Source: an uncultured beta proteobacterium
GTDB lineage: Bacteria > Pseudomonadota > Gammaproteobacteria > Burkholderiales > Burkholderiaceae_A
Length of the DNA: 64,000 nt
Direction: 5' to 3'
NCBI GenBank assembly: GCA_902586195.1
Contig: CACIGF010000003.1
Coordinates: 1-64,000, forward strand
Numbering within the stretch: position 1 is the first letter of the stretch; every line of letters starts with the position of its first letter. The position numbers and the translations under genes are program-made. The notes under the pieces were generated by a model that was not told the DNA's origin, made no database searches, and saw nothing but the letters and a program-made list of their open reading frames with translations. Below, piece after piece: positions 51,277-61,195 of the stretch.

Positions 51277-51972
51277 TCAAGCCTTGTCGTCAAACAAAAG
51301 CCCTCGAAGAGATTTTAAGCCCTCTGAAACCCTAATTGCATATTCCGGAGGAATTTGCCGAACTATATCTCCACTGTCAGGATTGACCACAGTGATAACT
51401 TCTCTGTCAAACTCTCTATCCTTTGAAAATCTAACTGCACGCCCCAAGTCCTCCATACGTTTATTTAAAGTGTCGATTGATCGGTCCACTCGTTCAGCAA
51501 ATCTACCCGCATCTGCAGCTCGTTCGGCCCGCAAATCATCAGGGATGGTTTCCTCGATTACCTGTTGAAAAACGCCAACTCCCTGTGGTTCCCGCAAACC
51601 TCCGGCAGCTCCTATTGAATTAATTCCCAAACCAGCAGGTCCAGCTGGGCCACCGAATGGACCCCCCGAGCCTCTGGGTCCCGATGCACCCTCTTGTCTC
51701 GCCCCAGGTCCTGACCTTAATTCAAAATCTCTTATAGTCGCCAAAGACTGCGGCTGAGCCAGTTCTCCCCTAGAACTCAAACTCGGGTTACCGCCGCTGC
51801 GGGCCCTTTTAATTCCTTCACTAAGGCGCAGTTGCTCATTTGCCTGTAGTTCAATTCCTTTTAACGGGTCAACTTGTGTTGTTTTATTAACAACGCTTTT
51901 GTCCCCAATATTATTTTTTCTGTCTACAGGCCCCGAAATATTTGTCTGGTTGTAACTCCCTATCTCTGGCAT
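51277..51972 (-). CDS. FlaG-like domain protein with long Gly/Pro/Arg-rich N-terminal region
   Basis: C-terminal LGRAVRFSKDREFDREVITVVNPDSGDIVRQIPPEYAIRVSEGLKSLRGLLFDDKA matches the FlaG pattern. Confidence 0.65.
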   Translation of the reverse strand: MPEIGSYNQTNISGPVDRKNNIGDKSVVNKTTQVDPLKGIELQANEQLRLSEGIKRARSGGNPSLSSRGELAQPQSLATIRDFELRSGPGARQEGASGPRGSGGPFGGPAGPAGLGINSIGAAGGLREPQGVGVFQQVIEETIPDDLRAERAADAGRFAERVDRSIDTLNKRMEDLGRAVRFSKDREFDREVITVVNPDSGDIVRQIPPEYAIRVSEGLKSLRGLLFDDKA

Positions 51973-52152
51973 CTTAAATACACCCCTATCAAATAGAAAA
52001 TGAAATCAATTAGTAGATGATATCAACTTTGTATCAAAGATTCACCTAGTTATGAGAGGGTTTGGTACCAAAGTAGGAGATGAAGTAGGAAAAACAACAC
52101 AAAAAGCAATTCACTTTTAAACAGTGGAAATCGAACGTATCTTTTTAAAATG

Positions 52153-52243
52153 TGGCGGAGACAGTGGGATTCGAACCCACGATGCGCTTTTGGCACATAC
52201 TCCCTTAGCAGGGGAGCACCTTCAGCCTCTCGGTCATGTCTCC
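52153..52243 (-). tRNA. tRNA-Ser(GCT), CCA encoded
   Basis: Minus strand GGAGACA...CTCCC-CTGCTAA-GGGAG...GGTTCGAATCC...TGTCTCC-G-CCA with long variable arm. Confidence 0.95.
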
Positions 52244-52290
52244 TTTCGTGTAACCAACTGTGTTATGAACACACTTTTAGTATATCAAAA

Positions 52291-53544
52291 CTACGCTTCT
52301 CTAAGTCCAAAAGCTGCATGCAAAGTTCTCACAGCAAGCTCCATATATTTATCCTCTAGAACAACCGATATCTTTATTTCACTAGTCGAAATCATCTTGA
52401 TATTTATCCCTTCTTTGGATAAAACTTCAAACATTTTGCTCGCCACACCCACACTTGAACGCATACCAATTCCGATGATCGACACCTTGCAAATATTTTT
52501 ATCTGTGTGAAGGGTTTTAGCTCCTATCTCATCAATCACCTTTTTTTCTAATCGTTCTGTGGCCCTCGTTAAATCAATCCGGGGTACTGTGAAAGAAAAA
52601 TCTGTAAGTCCATCAATACCAGCATTTTGAATAATCATATCAACATCAATATTTGCCTCAGCTATTGGTCCCAATATTTTGTGAGCAATGCCTGGTGTAT
52701 CGGGTACACCGGGTATCGTAATCTTAGCCTCATCTCTGTTGCACGCAATTCCGGATATAAGTGCCTCTTCCATATTTCTATCTTCCTCTTGAATAATTAA
52801 AGTGCTACAACTTAATTCATCCTTAATCGAAAGTTTCGGGTCCTTGAGGCTTGAAAGCACCCGTGTCCTCACTTTATACTTTCCTCCAAATTCAACTGAC
52901 CTAATCTGTAATACCTTGGATCCTAAACTGGACATTTCAAGCATTTCCTCAAATGTAATTTCATTCAATCTCCTGGCCTCTGGTTCAATTCGTGGGTCAG
53001 TGGTGTAAACACCGTCTACATCAGTATAAATAAGACATTCATCCGCATTTAAAGAAGCAGCCAAAGCAACCGCTGAAGTATCCGAACCCCCTCTGCCGAG
53101 AGTAGATATCGCCTCTGATTTTTCTGTAACCCCCTGAAACCCGGTTACTACCACAATCCGTCCCTTCCCAAGATCTTCCTCGAGCCGGTTATTTTCTATC
53201 TTTAAAATTCTTGCTTTACCATGGTTGCCGTCCGTTATCATCTTCACTTGCCAGCCACAATACGAAATAGCATCGTAACCTAAATCCATAAGTGCAATTG
53301 TTAGTAAGCCCGCTGATACCTGCTCGCCACTCGCTACGACCTGATCCATAGCTCTTCGATTAGGATTTTCGGACAACGATTCGCCCAAATCAATCAACCT
53401 ATTTGTTTCTCCAGCCATGGCAGAAACTACGACTACTACCTCCGGAACACTATCACGCCATTTTGCTACTCTGTCAGCCACCTTTTTGATCCGAGCAATT
53501 GATGCCAGGGACGTACCACCATATTTGTGGACTAACCTCTTCAT
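52291..53544 (-). CDS. lysC: Aspartate kinase
   Basis: LVHKYGGTSLASIARI, GRGGSDTSAVALAASLNADECLIYTDVDGVYTTDPR, ACT domains; start 53544 preferred. Confidence 0.96.
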   Translation of the reverse strand: MKRLVHKYGGTSLASIARIKKVADRVAKWRDSVPEVVVVVSAMAGETNRLIDLGESLSENPNRRAMDQVVASGEQVSAGLLTIALMDLGYDAISYCGWQVKMITDGNHGKARILKIENNRLEEDLGKGRIVVVTGFQGVTEKSEAISTLGRGGSDTSAVALAASLNADECLIYTDVDGVYTTDPRIEPEARRLNEITFEEMLEMSSLGSKVLQIRSVEFGGKYKVRTRVLSSLKDPKLSIKDELSCSTLIIQEEDRNMEEALISGIACNRDEAKITIPGVPDTPGIAHKILGPIAEANIDVDMIIQNAGIDGLTDFSFTVPRIDLTRATERLEKKVIDEIGAKTLHTDKNICKVSIIGIGMRSSVGVASKMFEVLSKEGINIKMISTSEIKISVVLEDKYMELAVRTLHAAFGLREA

Positions 53545-54560
53545 TATTTCTTTTCTAACCAAAGTCGACCTTTAAAAAACAGCATTTTATAAGAATCGCT
53601 TTCTCTTTCTAGGATAAGCTCTGGTCTAGATCCGGGTTCTGCATATCTTAGTTGCCTCACAAACTCACCGAGTCTCACAGAAGGAGGTGCCATAACGCCA
53701 GAAGAACGTAACCAAAAACGAAGCAATTCGAATACCACTGAGTCAGGTTCTTTCAGCAGCCTATCTCCACAGACTGTAACATTTAAACATTCGTTCTGCA
53801 TCAGTAAATCAAAATTTGAAGAAACGACACTCTCAAATAATTCCAGCATTTTTAAATCGATTACTGATTTTGCTCTACTTATGTTCTCAATTGACCGTAA
53901 CATGCCTTTCATTCCACCCTCCCTTACTGACAAGATATTTGGTAGCACAACGTTCCTTATTCTATTTCTATCATATTGATAGCTTGAATTAGTTACGTCG
54001 TCTATCCAGTCTAAATTATTATCCTCCAGATATTTCTTTATAGAATTTTTGCTTAAATGCAGAAATGGTCTCCAAACTGAAAATTTTTTGTCTTTCACGA
54101 TCTTTTCCGAAAATCTTGCCATGCAGCTTAATCCATTTATTCCTGACCCTCTAATCCATTGCAGCAGAAATGTTTCAACCTGATCATCTGCATGGTGTCC
54201 TAAGACCAGACAATCTTCACAGGTCAATAACTCTGAGAAAGCAACATAACGGTGCTTTCGTGCAAATGCTTCAATACCTAATTCTTTTTTCTCTTGTTCA
54301 TCATCTGGAATGCATCGGGTATGCAGATTGATTTGTAGTTTAGAGCACAACCTCTGACAAAATTCTTGGAAGATTATGGCATCTTTTTGAAGGCCGTGGT
54401 TAACGTGGATTGCTTCAATTAAAAAATTACATCCCTGACGGTTACTCAATCTTAAACTTGATAATAAATGTAGAACAGCCACCGAGTCTTGTCCGCCAGA
54501 GAGACCGATTACGAATTTTTTAAATTTACTAACTAGTCTCGGAAAATCTTCCAAAACCAC
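53544..54560 (-). CDS. tilS: tRNA(Ile)-lysidine synthase
   Basis: [46 protein letters not shown]. Confidence 0.95.
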   Translation of the reverse strand: MVLEDFPRLVSKFKKFVIGLSGGQDSVAVLHLLSSLRLSNRQGCNFLIEAIHVNHGLQKDAIIFQEFCQRLCSKLQINLHTRCIPDDEQEKKELGIEAFARKHRYVAFSELLTCEDCLVLGHHADDQVETFLLQWIRGSGINGLSCMARFSEKIVKDKKFSVWRPFLHLSKNSIKKYLEDNNLDWIDDVTNSSYQYDRNRIRNVVLPNILSVREGGMKGMLRSIENISRAKSVIDLKMLELFESVVSSNFDLLMQNECLNVTVCGDRLLKEPDSVVFELLRFWLRSSGVMAPPSVRLGEFVRQLRYAEPGSRPELILERESDSYKMLFFKGRLWLEKK

Positions 54561-55488
54561 GGACTTTATCCTGTCTCTGTTTAATCAACTCTGAAACGTC
54601 AAGATCACTTAGACTTTTCAAATTTCTGCTTAAGTCTTTTTTTACAGTCGAAAATACCATTTGATGGTCTCTATGGCTCCCACCTAGAGGTTCTTCAAGT
54701 ACCCCGTCTATTAAACCCAATTCTTTCAGTCTATGGGCGGTTATCGCTAAAATTTCTGCCGCTTTTGATGCTTTCTCTGAATCCTTCCACAAAATAGAAG
54801 CACACCCCTCCGGGGATATTACCGAATATATTGAATATTCGAACATTAGTAATCGATCTGCAACTGCTATTGCCAAAGCGCCTCCTGAACCCCCTTCACC
54901 AATAACGACGCTTACAATAGGAACTTTCAGCCCAGCCATCAAAAACAAATTTTTACCTATTGCCTCAGACTGTCCTCTTTCCTCAGCCCCGATACCTGGA
55001 TAAGCACCAGGAGTATCCACTAGAGTCACAACAGGAATTGAAAATTTTTCGGCGAGACGCAAAAGCCTGGCTGCTTTTCTGTACCCTTCCGGACGAGGCA
55101 TTCCAAAATTCCTTAAAGTCCTTTCCTTTAAATCTCTTCCTTTTTGATGCCCAATAAACATCACGGACCGACCCTCGAATCTTCCAACACCACCTACGAT
55201 TGCAGGATCATCGGCGAAGAGCCGATCTCCATGAAGCTCAGTGAAATCTTCAGTAATCGATTGTATGAAATCTAAGGTGTATGGCCTTTCAGGATGTCTT
55301 GCCACTTGAGAGATCTGCCACGGAGTAAGAGAGCCGTATATATTCTTTAACAGTTGGCTACTTTTTCTTTCGAGTGTGTCTATCTCCTTACTTATATCTA
55401 GCGCAGATTCTTCGGTCTGCACATGTCTCAACTCCTGAATTTTTTGGTGCAATTCTTCTATTGGCTTTTCGAAATCTAGGAATATCAT
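54529..55488 (-). CDS. accA: Acetyl-CoA carboxylase carboxyltransferase subunit alpha
   Basis: [54 protein letters not shown]. Confidence 0.97.
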   Translation of the reverse strand: MIFLDFEKPIEELHQKIQELRHVQTEESALDISKEIDTLERKSSQLLKNIYGSLTPWQISQVARHPERPYTLDFIQSITEDFTELHGDRLFADDPAIVGGVGRFEGRSVMFIGHQKGRDLKERTLRNFGMPRPEGYRKAARLLRLAEKFSIPVVTLVDTPGAYPGIGAEERGQSEAIGKNLFLMAGLKVPIVSVVIGEGGSGGALAIAVADRLLMFEYSIYSVISPEGCASILWKDSEKASKAAEILAITAHRLKELGLIDGVLEEPLGGSHRDHQMVFSTVKKDLSRNLKSLSDLDVSELIKQRQDKVRGFGRFSETS

Positions 55489-56942
55489 TTTTTAGATTTA
55501 ATCCTTTGAAACTTCCATGTTGTTCCATCTGGTCCATCTTCTAAACCAACACCGTGTTGTACCAGATCATCTCTGAACTTATCCGCTAATTCAAAATTTT
55601 TCTGCTCTTTGGCACTCTGTCTCAGGGAAATTATTTGCTCAATTTCTTCCGCGGATAATTTTTCAATCATGATTTCACGTTGTAGATCATCTTTTTCCGA
55701 ATAATTATTCAATAAACCTAGAACTTCCCCCATTCCCCTTAGAACATCTTCTTGTAAATCTTCAGAGCACATACGGGGGTTTTTCTTTTTTAATAAATTT
55801 GCATATTTAAACATTTCTGCAAATGCCAGTGGGGTATTAAAATCATCATCCAACGCATCTCTGAAGGCTACCGCAGACTCATGTCTACTATTCATGAGTC
55901 GTGCTACAAAATTTTGTCTACTGATAACATCAAACTCTCCGCCTCTATTTTCACTAACAAAGGCTTCTTGAAGACTTTGTAAACTGCTTTGAGCATTTCG
56001 CACTTGTTCATCAGAGTAGCTTAATGGTTTTCTATAATGCGTTTTTAGTAGAAAATATCGCAAGGACTCAGGGTCATATTCTCTAATGGCTGACTTAATC
56101 GTCAAAAAATTATTTAAGGACTTTGACATCTTCTCTTCTTTTATAGTTACAAACCCAACATGCATCCAAGTATTCACGTGGGGCTCTCCTTCAACCCCGT
56201 ACCCACATTCTGACTGTGCAATTTCATTTTCATGATGTGGAAATTGTAAATCAGCTCCACCGCCATGGATATCAAATTGTTTTCCTAACAAAGCATTACT
56301 CATAGCTGAGCATTCTATGTGCCACCCCGGCCTACCTGCACCAAAAGGAGATTTCCAGGTAACGTCATCCGGTTCCCCCTGCTTTGCACCCTTCCAAAGT
56401 ACAAAGTCCAGAGGATCTCTTTTCTTTTCATCGATTGAAATCCGGTGACCCACCCTTAATTGCTCAATCGATTTACCGGACAATTTCCCATAATCGCCGA
56501 AAGAACGAACAGAAAAATTAACGTCTCCTGTCTCAGAAATATAAGCGTAATCTTTCTTTACCAATTTCTCAATCAATTCAATCATCTCAGGGACGTATTT
56601 CGTCGCCTGGGGTTCAAAGGAGGGCTTTTGAATAAAAAGTGATTTTTCATCATTGTGCAATTCCGTTATGTACTTCTTTGTATATTCATTGACCCCGACT
56701 TTCTCATCACTAGCTCTCTTGATAATTTTATCGTCAATATCAGTAATATTTCTAACATAAGTCACCGTGAAACCTTTTGCCTCAAACCAGCGCTTAACAA
56801 GATCAAAAAATACCATTACCCTAGCGTGGCCAATGTGGCAATGATCATAAACGGTCATACCGCACACGTACATAGTTACATGGCCCGGCCTTAAAGAGTA
56901 AAAATTGTCTTTTTTTCTCTTTATGCTGTTAAAAATTTTCAA
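55485..56942 (-). CDS. cysS: Cysteinyl-tRNA synthetase
   Basis: [48 protein letters not shown]. Confidence 0.97.
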   Translation of the reverse strand: MKIFNSIKRKKDNFYSLRPGHVTMYVCGMTVYDHCHIGHARVMVFFDLVKRWFEAKGFTVTYVRNITDIDDKIIKRASDEKVGVNEYTKKYITELHNDEKSLFIQKPSFEPQATKYVPEMIELIEKLVKKDYAYISETGDVNFSVRSFGDYGKLSGKSIEQLRVGHRISIDEKKRDPLDFVLWKGAKQGEPDDVTWKSPFGAGRPGWHIECSAMSNALLGKQFDIHGGGADLQFPHHENEIAQSECGYGVEGEPHVNTWMHVGFVTIKEEKMSKSLNNFLTIKSAIREYDPESLRYFLLKTHYRKPLSYSDEQVRNAQSSLQSLQEAFVSENRGGEFDVISRQNFVARLMNSRHESAVAFRDALDDDFNTPLAFAEMFKYANLLKKKNPRMCSEDLQEDVLRGMGEVLGLLNNYSEKDDLQREIMIEKLSAEEIEQIISLRQSAKEQKNFELADKFRDDLVQHGVGLEDGPDGTTWKFQRIKSKK

Positions 56943-56994
56943 AGTAACTCCGTATCATTCTGATGTAGGATATAATCTAACTGGATAGTTTACT

Positions 56995-57609
56995 ATGCAA
57001 AGATTACTGCTGAAAATACTACTTTATTTTTTTCTGTCGAACTTCGCTCTCATTGGAGCGTCATACTCAAATCCTCAAGCCGATGGAGGTCAATCCAGGG
57101 CTTTGATGCAAACAAGAGAACTGATAGAACTCGGAAAATATGAAGAGGCCGATGCCATCATCATAGTGCAACTGAATAAGAAACCTAGAGACGCTCAGTG
57201 GCGATACTTGGAAGCCCTTTTAAAAGCAGAAATGGGGCTTTCTATGAAAAATAAGGATATTTTGGATACTGCCGTTTTCCTATTTGAAAGACTTTCAGAG
57301 GAATTTCCTGAATTACCTGAACCATATAATAATTTAGCCGTGCTCTACGACAAAATGGGTCAAGAACAAAAAGCCATTAAATCATTTAAATTAGCTATAC
57401 TCAATAACCCAGACTATAAGCTTGCTTACGAAAATTTAGCAGATCTTTATTTGTTTTTAGCTAGAGAGACATATTTGGAAGGTTTGACCAAAGGTAGAAA
57501 TAATAATGACAGGCTTGAAGCAAAATCAAATTTTTTGAAAAATATTCCGTTTTTTTCGTCAAAAAGTTTAGACTTAGAAATACTAAAAAAAGAGGGGGTT
57601 GCGAAGTGA
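56995..57609 (+). CDS. TPR-repeat secreted protein
   Basis: Signal peptide; LPEPYNNLAVLYDKMGQEQKAIKSFKLAILNNPDYKLAYENLADLY. Confidence 0.85.
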   Translation: MQRLLLKILLYFFLSNFALIGASYSNPQADGGQSRALMQTRELIELGKYEEADAIIIVQLNKKPRDAQWRYLEALLKAEMGLSMKNKDILDTAVFLFERLSEEFPELPEPYNNLAVLYDKMGQEQKAIKSFKLAILNNPDYKLAYENLADLYLFLARETYLEGLTKGRNNNDRLEAKSNFLKNIPFFSSKSLDLEILKKEGVAK

Positions 57610-58103
57610 AATATAATGTTTCTACGAGTTTTGGAAATTTCACTCTCTCCCTCTTCCCAGAGGACGCACCAGTTACTGTAAAAAATTTTTCGACATATGT
57701 GGAAGAGAACTTTTATAACAGTACGATATTTCATCGAGTTATCGATGGTTTTATGATTCAAGGAGGCGGCTTTGATAAAAATCTTGAGGAAAAATCAACG
57801 AAAGAGGCCATTCAAAACGAAGCAAATAACGGACTTTCGAACAAAGCGCTAACTATCGCGATGGCAAGAACTAGTGAACCTCACTCTGCTAGTTCACAAT
57901 TTTTCATTAATTTAGTTGATAATATTTTCCTTGATTTTAATGAAGAAACGTCGGATGGCTGGGGATACGCGGTTTTTGGAGAAGTTGTAGACGGACAAGA
58001 GACAATATTTAAAATTGGAAAAGTTCAAACAGGGCCACGTGGATTTTTTCAGGATGTGCCTGTTAAGCCGATCGAGATACAAAAAATCACCAAGTTGAAA
58101 TAG
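57606..58103 (+). CDS. ppiB: Peptidyl-prolyl cis-trans isomerase (cyclophilin)
   Basis: TVKNFSTYVEENFYNSTIFHRVIDGFMIQGGGF, NGLSNKALTIAMARTSEPHSASSQFFINL. Confidence 0.95.
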   Translation: MKYNVSTSFGNFTLSLFPEDAPVTVKNFSTYVEENFYNSTIFHRVIDGFMIQGGGFDKNLEEKSTKEAIQNEANNGLSNKALTIAMARTSEPHSASSQFFINLVDNIFLDFNEETSDGWGYAVFGEVVDGQETIFKIGKVQTGPRGFFQDVPVKPIEIQKITKLK

Positions 58104-58104
58104 A

Positions 58105-58881
58105 ATGTTCACTCTTCGATTTGAGTCAGCTGTCCTTTGTTCTGATATTCATCTGAGTACAAGTACCGATAAAATATCCTCAGCATTTATTCACTGGTTG
58201 CAAGAATCCTGTTTGGGGAAAATTAGAACGAAGCCGGAGTGGCTCTTAATTTTGGGTGATCTTTTCGATGCCTGGATTGGTGATGATATTTTGGATACGG
58301 CAAACCCTCCTGAATATTTGCTTAAGCTGGTTTCTATTTTAAAAGAAATTAGTCAGTCTGGTGTAAAAGTTGGAATAATGCATGGAAACAGAGATTTTCT
58401 GATAGGTGAAAATTTTTGCAAGAAAACTCACACCAAGTTATTACCTCAGGAAATACTACTTTCTCACAACCAATCAAAATTCAATTATTTGTTAATGCAT
58501 GGTGATCAGTTGTGCACAGATGACATAGAACATCAGAAATTCAGGAAAATGGTGTTATCCCCAAATTGGAAAAATATATTTTTGAAAAAAGATATTTCCA
58601 ATAGGCTTCTTATTGCCTCAAAAATGCGGAAAGAAAGTAATTATGCGAAATCAAAAAAAAAACAAGAGATCATGGATATAAATGTTTCAGAGGTTGAAAA
58701 ACTATTAAATTTATCTGATGCGAGCGTAATTATTCACGGCCATACTCACAGACCGGGTAGTTATGAATTACCCTCGGGAAGGAAAAGAATAGTTTTACCT
58801 GATTGGCGGATTTTTAAAGACAAATTATCTGGAGGAGGACTACTTTTAAAATCCTCGGGGTTATATCAATTATCCTTATAA
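58105..58881 (+). CDS. lpxH: UDP-2,3-diacylglucosamine diphosphatase
   Basis: SDIHLS, LGDLFDAWIGDD, HGNRDFLIGENF, MHGDQLCTDD, IHGHTHRPG. Confidence 0.94.
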   Translation: MFTLRFESAVLCSDIHLSTSTDKISSAFIHWLQESCLGKIRTKPEWLLILGDLFDAWIGDDILDTANPPEYLLKLVSILKEISQSGVKVGIMHGNRDFLIGENFCKKTHTKLLPQEILLSHNQSKFNYLLMHGDQLCTDDIEHQKFRKMVLSPNWKNIFLKKDISNRLLIASKMRKESNYAKSKKKQEIMDINVSEVEKLLNLSDASVIIHGHTHRPGSYELPSGRKRIVLPDWRIFKDKLSGGGLLLKSSGLYQLSL

Positions 58882-59558
58882 TTCAATCTTTTTTTCAGTA
58901 ACTCAATTTCTTGATCTTGCTCCTGGATTTTTTTTATTAAAGTATTTAATCGAACCTCAACTGGATCGTTTGCCGGTGATGAAACACCATATGCCTCAAA
59001 TTCACTGTCGTAATTTTTTCCGGTATCGTCTGGTTGAACTACCACTTCTCTTGCGGGAACGCCCACTACTGTAGAATCCGCGGGCACGGAATTTAAAACA
59101 ACCGCGTTAGACCCAATCTTTGAATTATCACCCACAAAAAAAGGTCCCAGAATTTTTGCACCGGCACCTACAACAACCCCAGAGCCCAATGTAGGATGTC
59201 TTTTCTGACCTTTTTTTAAAGAAGTCCCTCCTAGGGTGACCCCTTGATAAATTGTACAGTCATCCCCAATTTCTGCCGTCTCCCCGATCACTATCCCGCA
59301 TCCATGATCAATAAATACTCTCTCGCCTAATTTTGCACCTGGATGTATTTCGACCGCCGTTAAAAACCTGCCAAAGCTTGAAAAAAATCTTCCCATCCAT
59401 TTAAGATATTTTGTTTTGACCCAAAACCAATTCGCCAACCTGTGAATTACGATTGCCTGAAAACCAGGGTAGAATAAAATCACATCTACCCAATTTCTTG
59501 CAGCTGGATCCTTTTCCATCACATTTTTTATATCGGCATAAAATTTTGACCTAACCAT
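58866..59558 (-). CDS. cysE: Serine O-acetyltransferase
   Basis: DPAARNWVDVILFYPGFQAIVIHRLANWF, VEIHPGAKLGERVFIDHGCGIVIGETAEIGDDCTIYQGVTLGGTSL. Confidence 0.95.
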   Translation of the reverse strand: MVRSKFYADIKNVMEKDPAARNWVDVILFYPGFQAIVIHRLANWFWVKTKYLKWMGRFFSSFGRFLTAVEIHPGAKLGERVFIDHGCGIVIGETAEIGDDCTIYQGVTLGGTSLKKGQKRHPTLGSGVVVGAGAKILGPFFVGDNSKIGSNAVVLNSVPADSTVVGVPAREVVVQPDDTGKNYDSEFEAYGVSSPANDPVEVRLNTLIKKIQEQDQEIELLKKRLNYKDN

Positions 59559-59570
59559 ATATATTCCAAT

Positions 59571-60380
59571 CTAATTCAGTTCTTTCCTTATTTCGGAAAA
59601 AAAACTAATCATTAATTTTGCATCTTCTTCTTCTATTTTATTATTAATAATCCATCGCCTCATTTTAATCTCACTTTTTTCTCTATTTCCCTGCTTAAAA
59701 AAATTAATCTGTTCCCCCAAATGAATCATCGATCTTTCAAGACTGTATAGAGTTTTTTGAGAAGCTGGTTTTTTTATTGTTGCAAGAGAACAGTTTCGCC
59801 GATGGTTTTTATGTAAATAATCATTGTTTCTCAATATTGCCTTCTTAATGGTATTCCTTGTGAAATATGCTACCAGCAACGCCGCATGTGAAATATTTAA
59901 AGACGGGTACTCCTCATCCAGATCAAAGGCACATACTCCGGTGCATCGTGATAACTGTTTGTTAGACAAACCAGATTTTTCACATCCAAAGACGAAGGAT
60001 ACATGAAAATCCTCCCAGCGCAACAAACTGTCACTAACACTTTTTAAAGTTTCTTCAAATGATATTTTAGGAATTTGAATATCCCTATCCCTCGCGGTAA
60101 ATCCGATGACCATATTAGACCCCTCGAGAGCCGTTTCGAGCTCGCTTAGCTTAACATCATGGACATATTCTTTCGCATGAGATGCTCTAGACAAAACTTG
60201 TGGGGAATTTACCATCAAATCTTTGGCAGGATCAATTAAAATAGGGGAACTACACCCGGTGTTTTTAAGTGCACGTAAGATTGCACCAAGATTGCCAGGA
60301 TGAGTTAAACCCACAAAAGCCCAATGAACTTTTTTTAAATAACTCGATAACAGCTCATTTATTTCCATAAAATCATGCAC
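59571..60380 (-). CDS. trmJ: TrmH-family RNA methyltransferase (TrmJ-like)
   Basis: WAFVGLTHPGNLGAILRALKNTGCSSPILIDP, VFGCEKSGLSNKQLSRC, SLNISHAALLVAY; start 60368 also possible. Confidence 0.9.
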   Translation of the reverse strand: MHDFMEINELLSSYLKKVHWAFVGLTHPGNLGAILRALKNTGCSSPILIDPAKDLMVNSPQVLSRASHAKEYVHDVKLSELETALEGSNMVIGFTARDRDIQIPKISFEETLKSVSDSLLRWEDFHVSFVFGCEKSGLSNKQLSRCTGVCAFDLDEEYPSLNISHAALLVAYFTRNTIKKAILRNNDYLHKNHRRNCSLATIKKPASQKTLYSLERSMIHLGEQINFFKQGNREKSEIKMRRWIINNKIEEEDAKLMISFFSEIRKELN

Positions 60381-61181
60381 CCAATGTTAAATACCGCCGT
60401 TAAAGCTGCCAGAAAAGCTGGTCACTTGATCAACAAGGCTATCTTGGATCCCACTAAGATTCAAATTATGCGGAAGGAAAAAGCCGATTATGTAACTAAC
60501 ATCGACAAAGAGTGCGAGAACGAGATTGTCAATATTCTCACAAAAGCTTATCCAAAGCATGAAATTATCGCAGAGGAATCGACAGACAAGGAAACATTAA
60601 AGAAAAAACTGAGAAATGATGTCGAATATACCTGGTTAATTGACCCAATAGATGGTACGAAAAACTTTATACATGATTTTCCATTTTATAGTGTTTCTAT
60701 CGGACTGTTATACAGGGGAAGAGTTCACCAAGCTGTTGTTTATGACCCTCATAGAGATGAACTGTTTTGTGCCTCTGAGGGACGAGGCGCATACTTAAAC
60801 AATAAAAGGATAAGAGTATCTTCGCAAGAAATTTTACAATCTTGTTTAATCACAACCGGGTTTCCTACGAGCGAGAAACAAATCCAGGCTTTTTATACTG
60901 AAAAATTACAAATTTTTTTAGATGCAGAAGTGAATTTTCGAAGAACGGGATCTGCAGCATTGGACTTATGTTACGTAGCAGCTGGGCGCACTGACGGATT
61001 CTTTGAAAAAGGCCTAAAGGCGTGGGACGTGGCTGCAGGATCGCTAATGGTCAAGGAAGCTGGGGGGTTTGTTGGTGACTTCAGCAATAATCAGGACCAT
61101 CTTTGCTCTGGCGATGTAATTGCTGCAAACCCTAGACTCTTTCCAGCCATTTTAAAAATTTTGGCTTCGAGAAAAGGTTAA
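60375..61181 (+). CDS. suhB: Inositol-1-monophosphatase
   Basis: VTNIDKECENEIVNIL, AEEST, WLIDPIDGTKNFIHDFPFYSVSI, KAWDVAAGSLMVKEAGG. Confidence 0.95.
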   Translation: MHPMLNTAVKAARKAGHLINKAILDPTKIQIMRKEKADYVTNIDKECENEIVNILTKAYPKHEIIAEESTDKETLKKKLRNDVEYTWLIDPIDGTKNFIHDFPFYSVSIGLLYRGRVHQAVVYDPHRDELFCASEGRGAYLNNKRIRVSSQEILQSCLITTGFPTSEKQIQAFYTEKLQIFLDAEVNFRRTGSAALDLCYVAAGRTDGFFEKGLKAWDVAAGSLMVKEAGGFVGDFSNNQDHLCSGDVIAANPRLFPAILKILASRKG

Positions 61182-61195
61182 TCTAAACCTATAGA

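Noticed and set aside
52053-52121. Short plus-strand ORF MRGFGTKVGDEVGKTTQKAIHF
   Set aside because: Very short, no SD and no signal; probably chance
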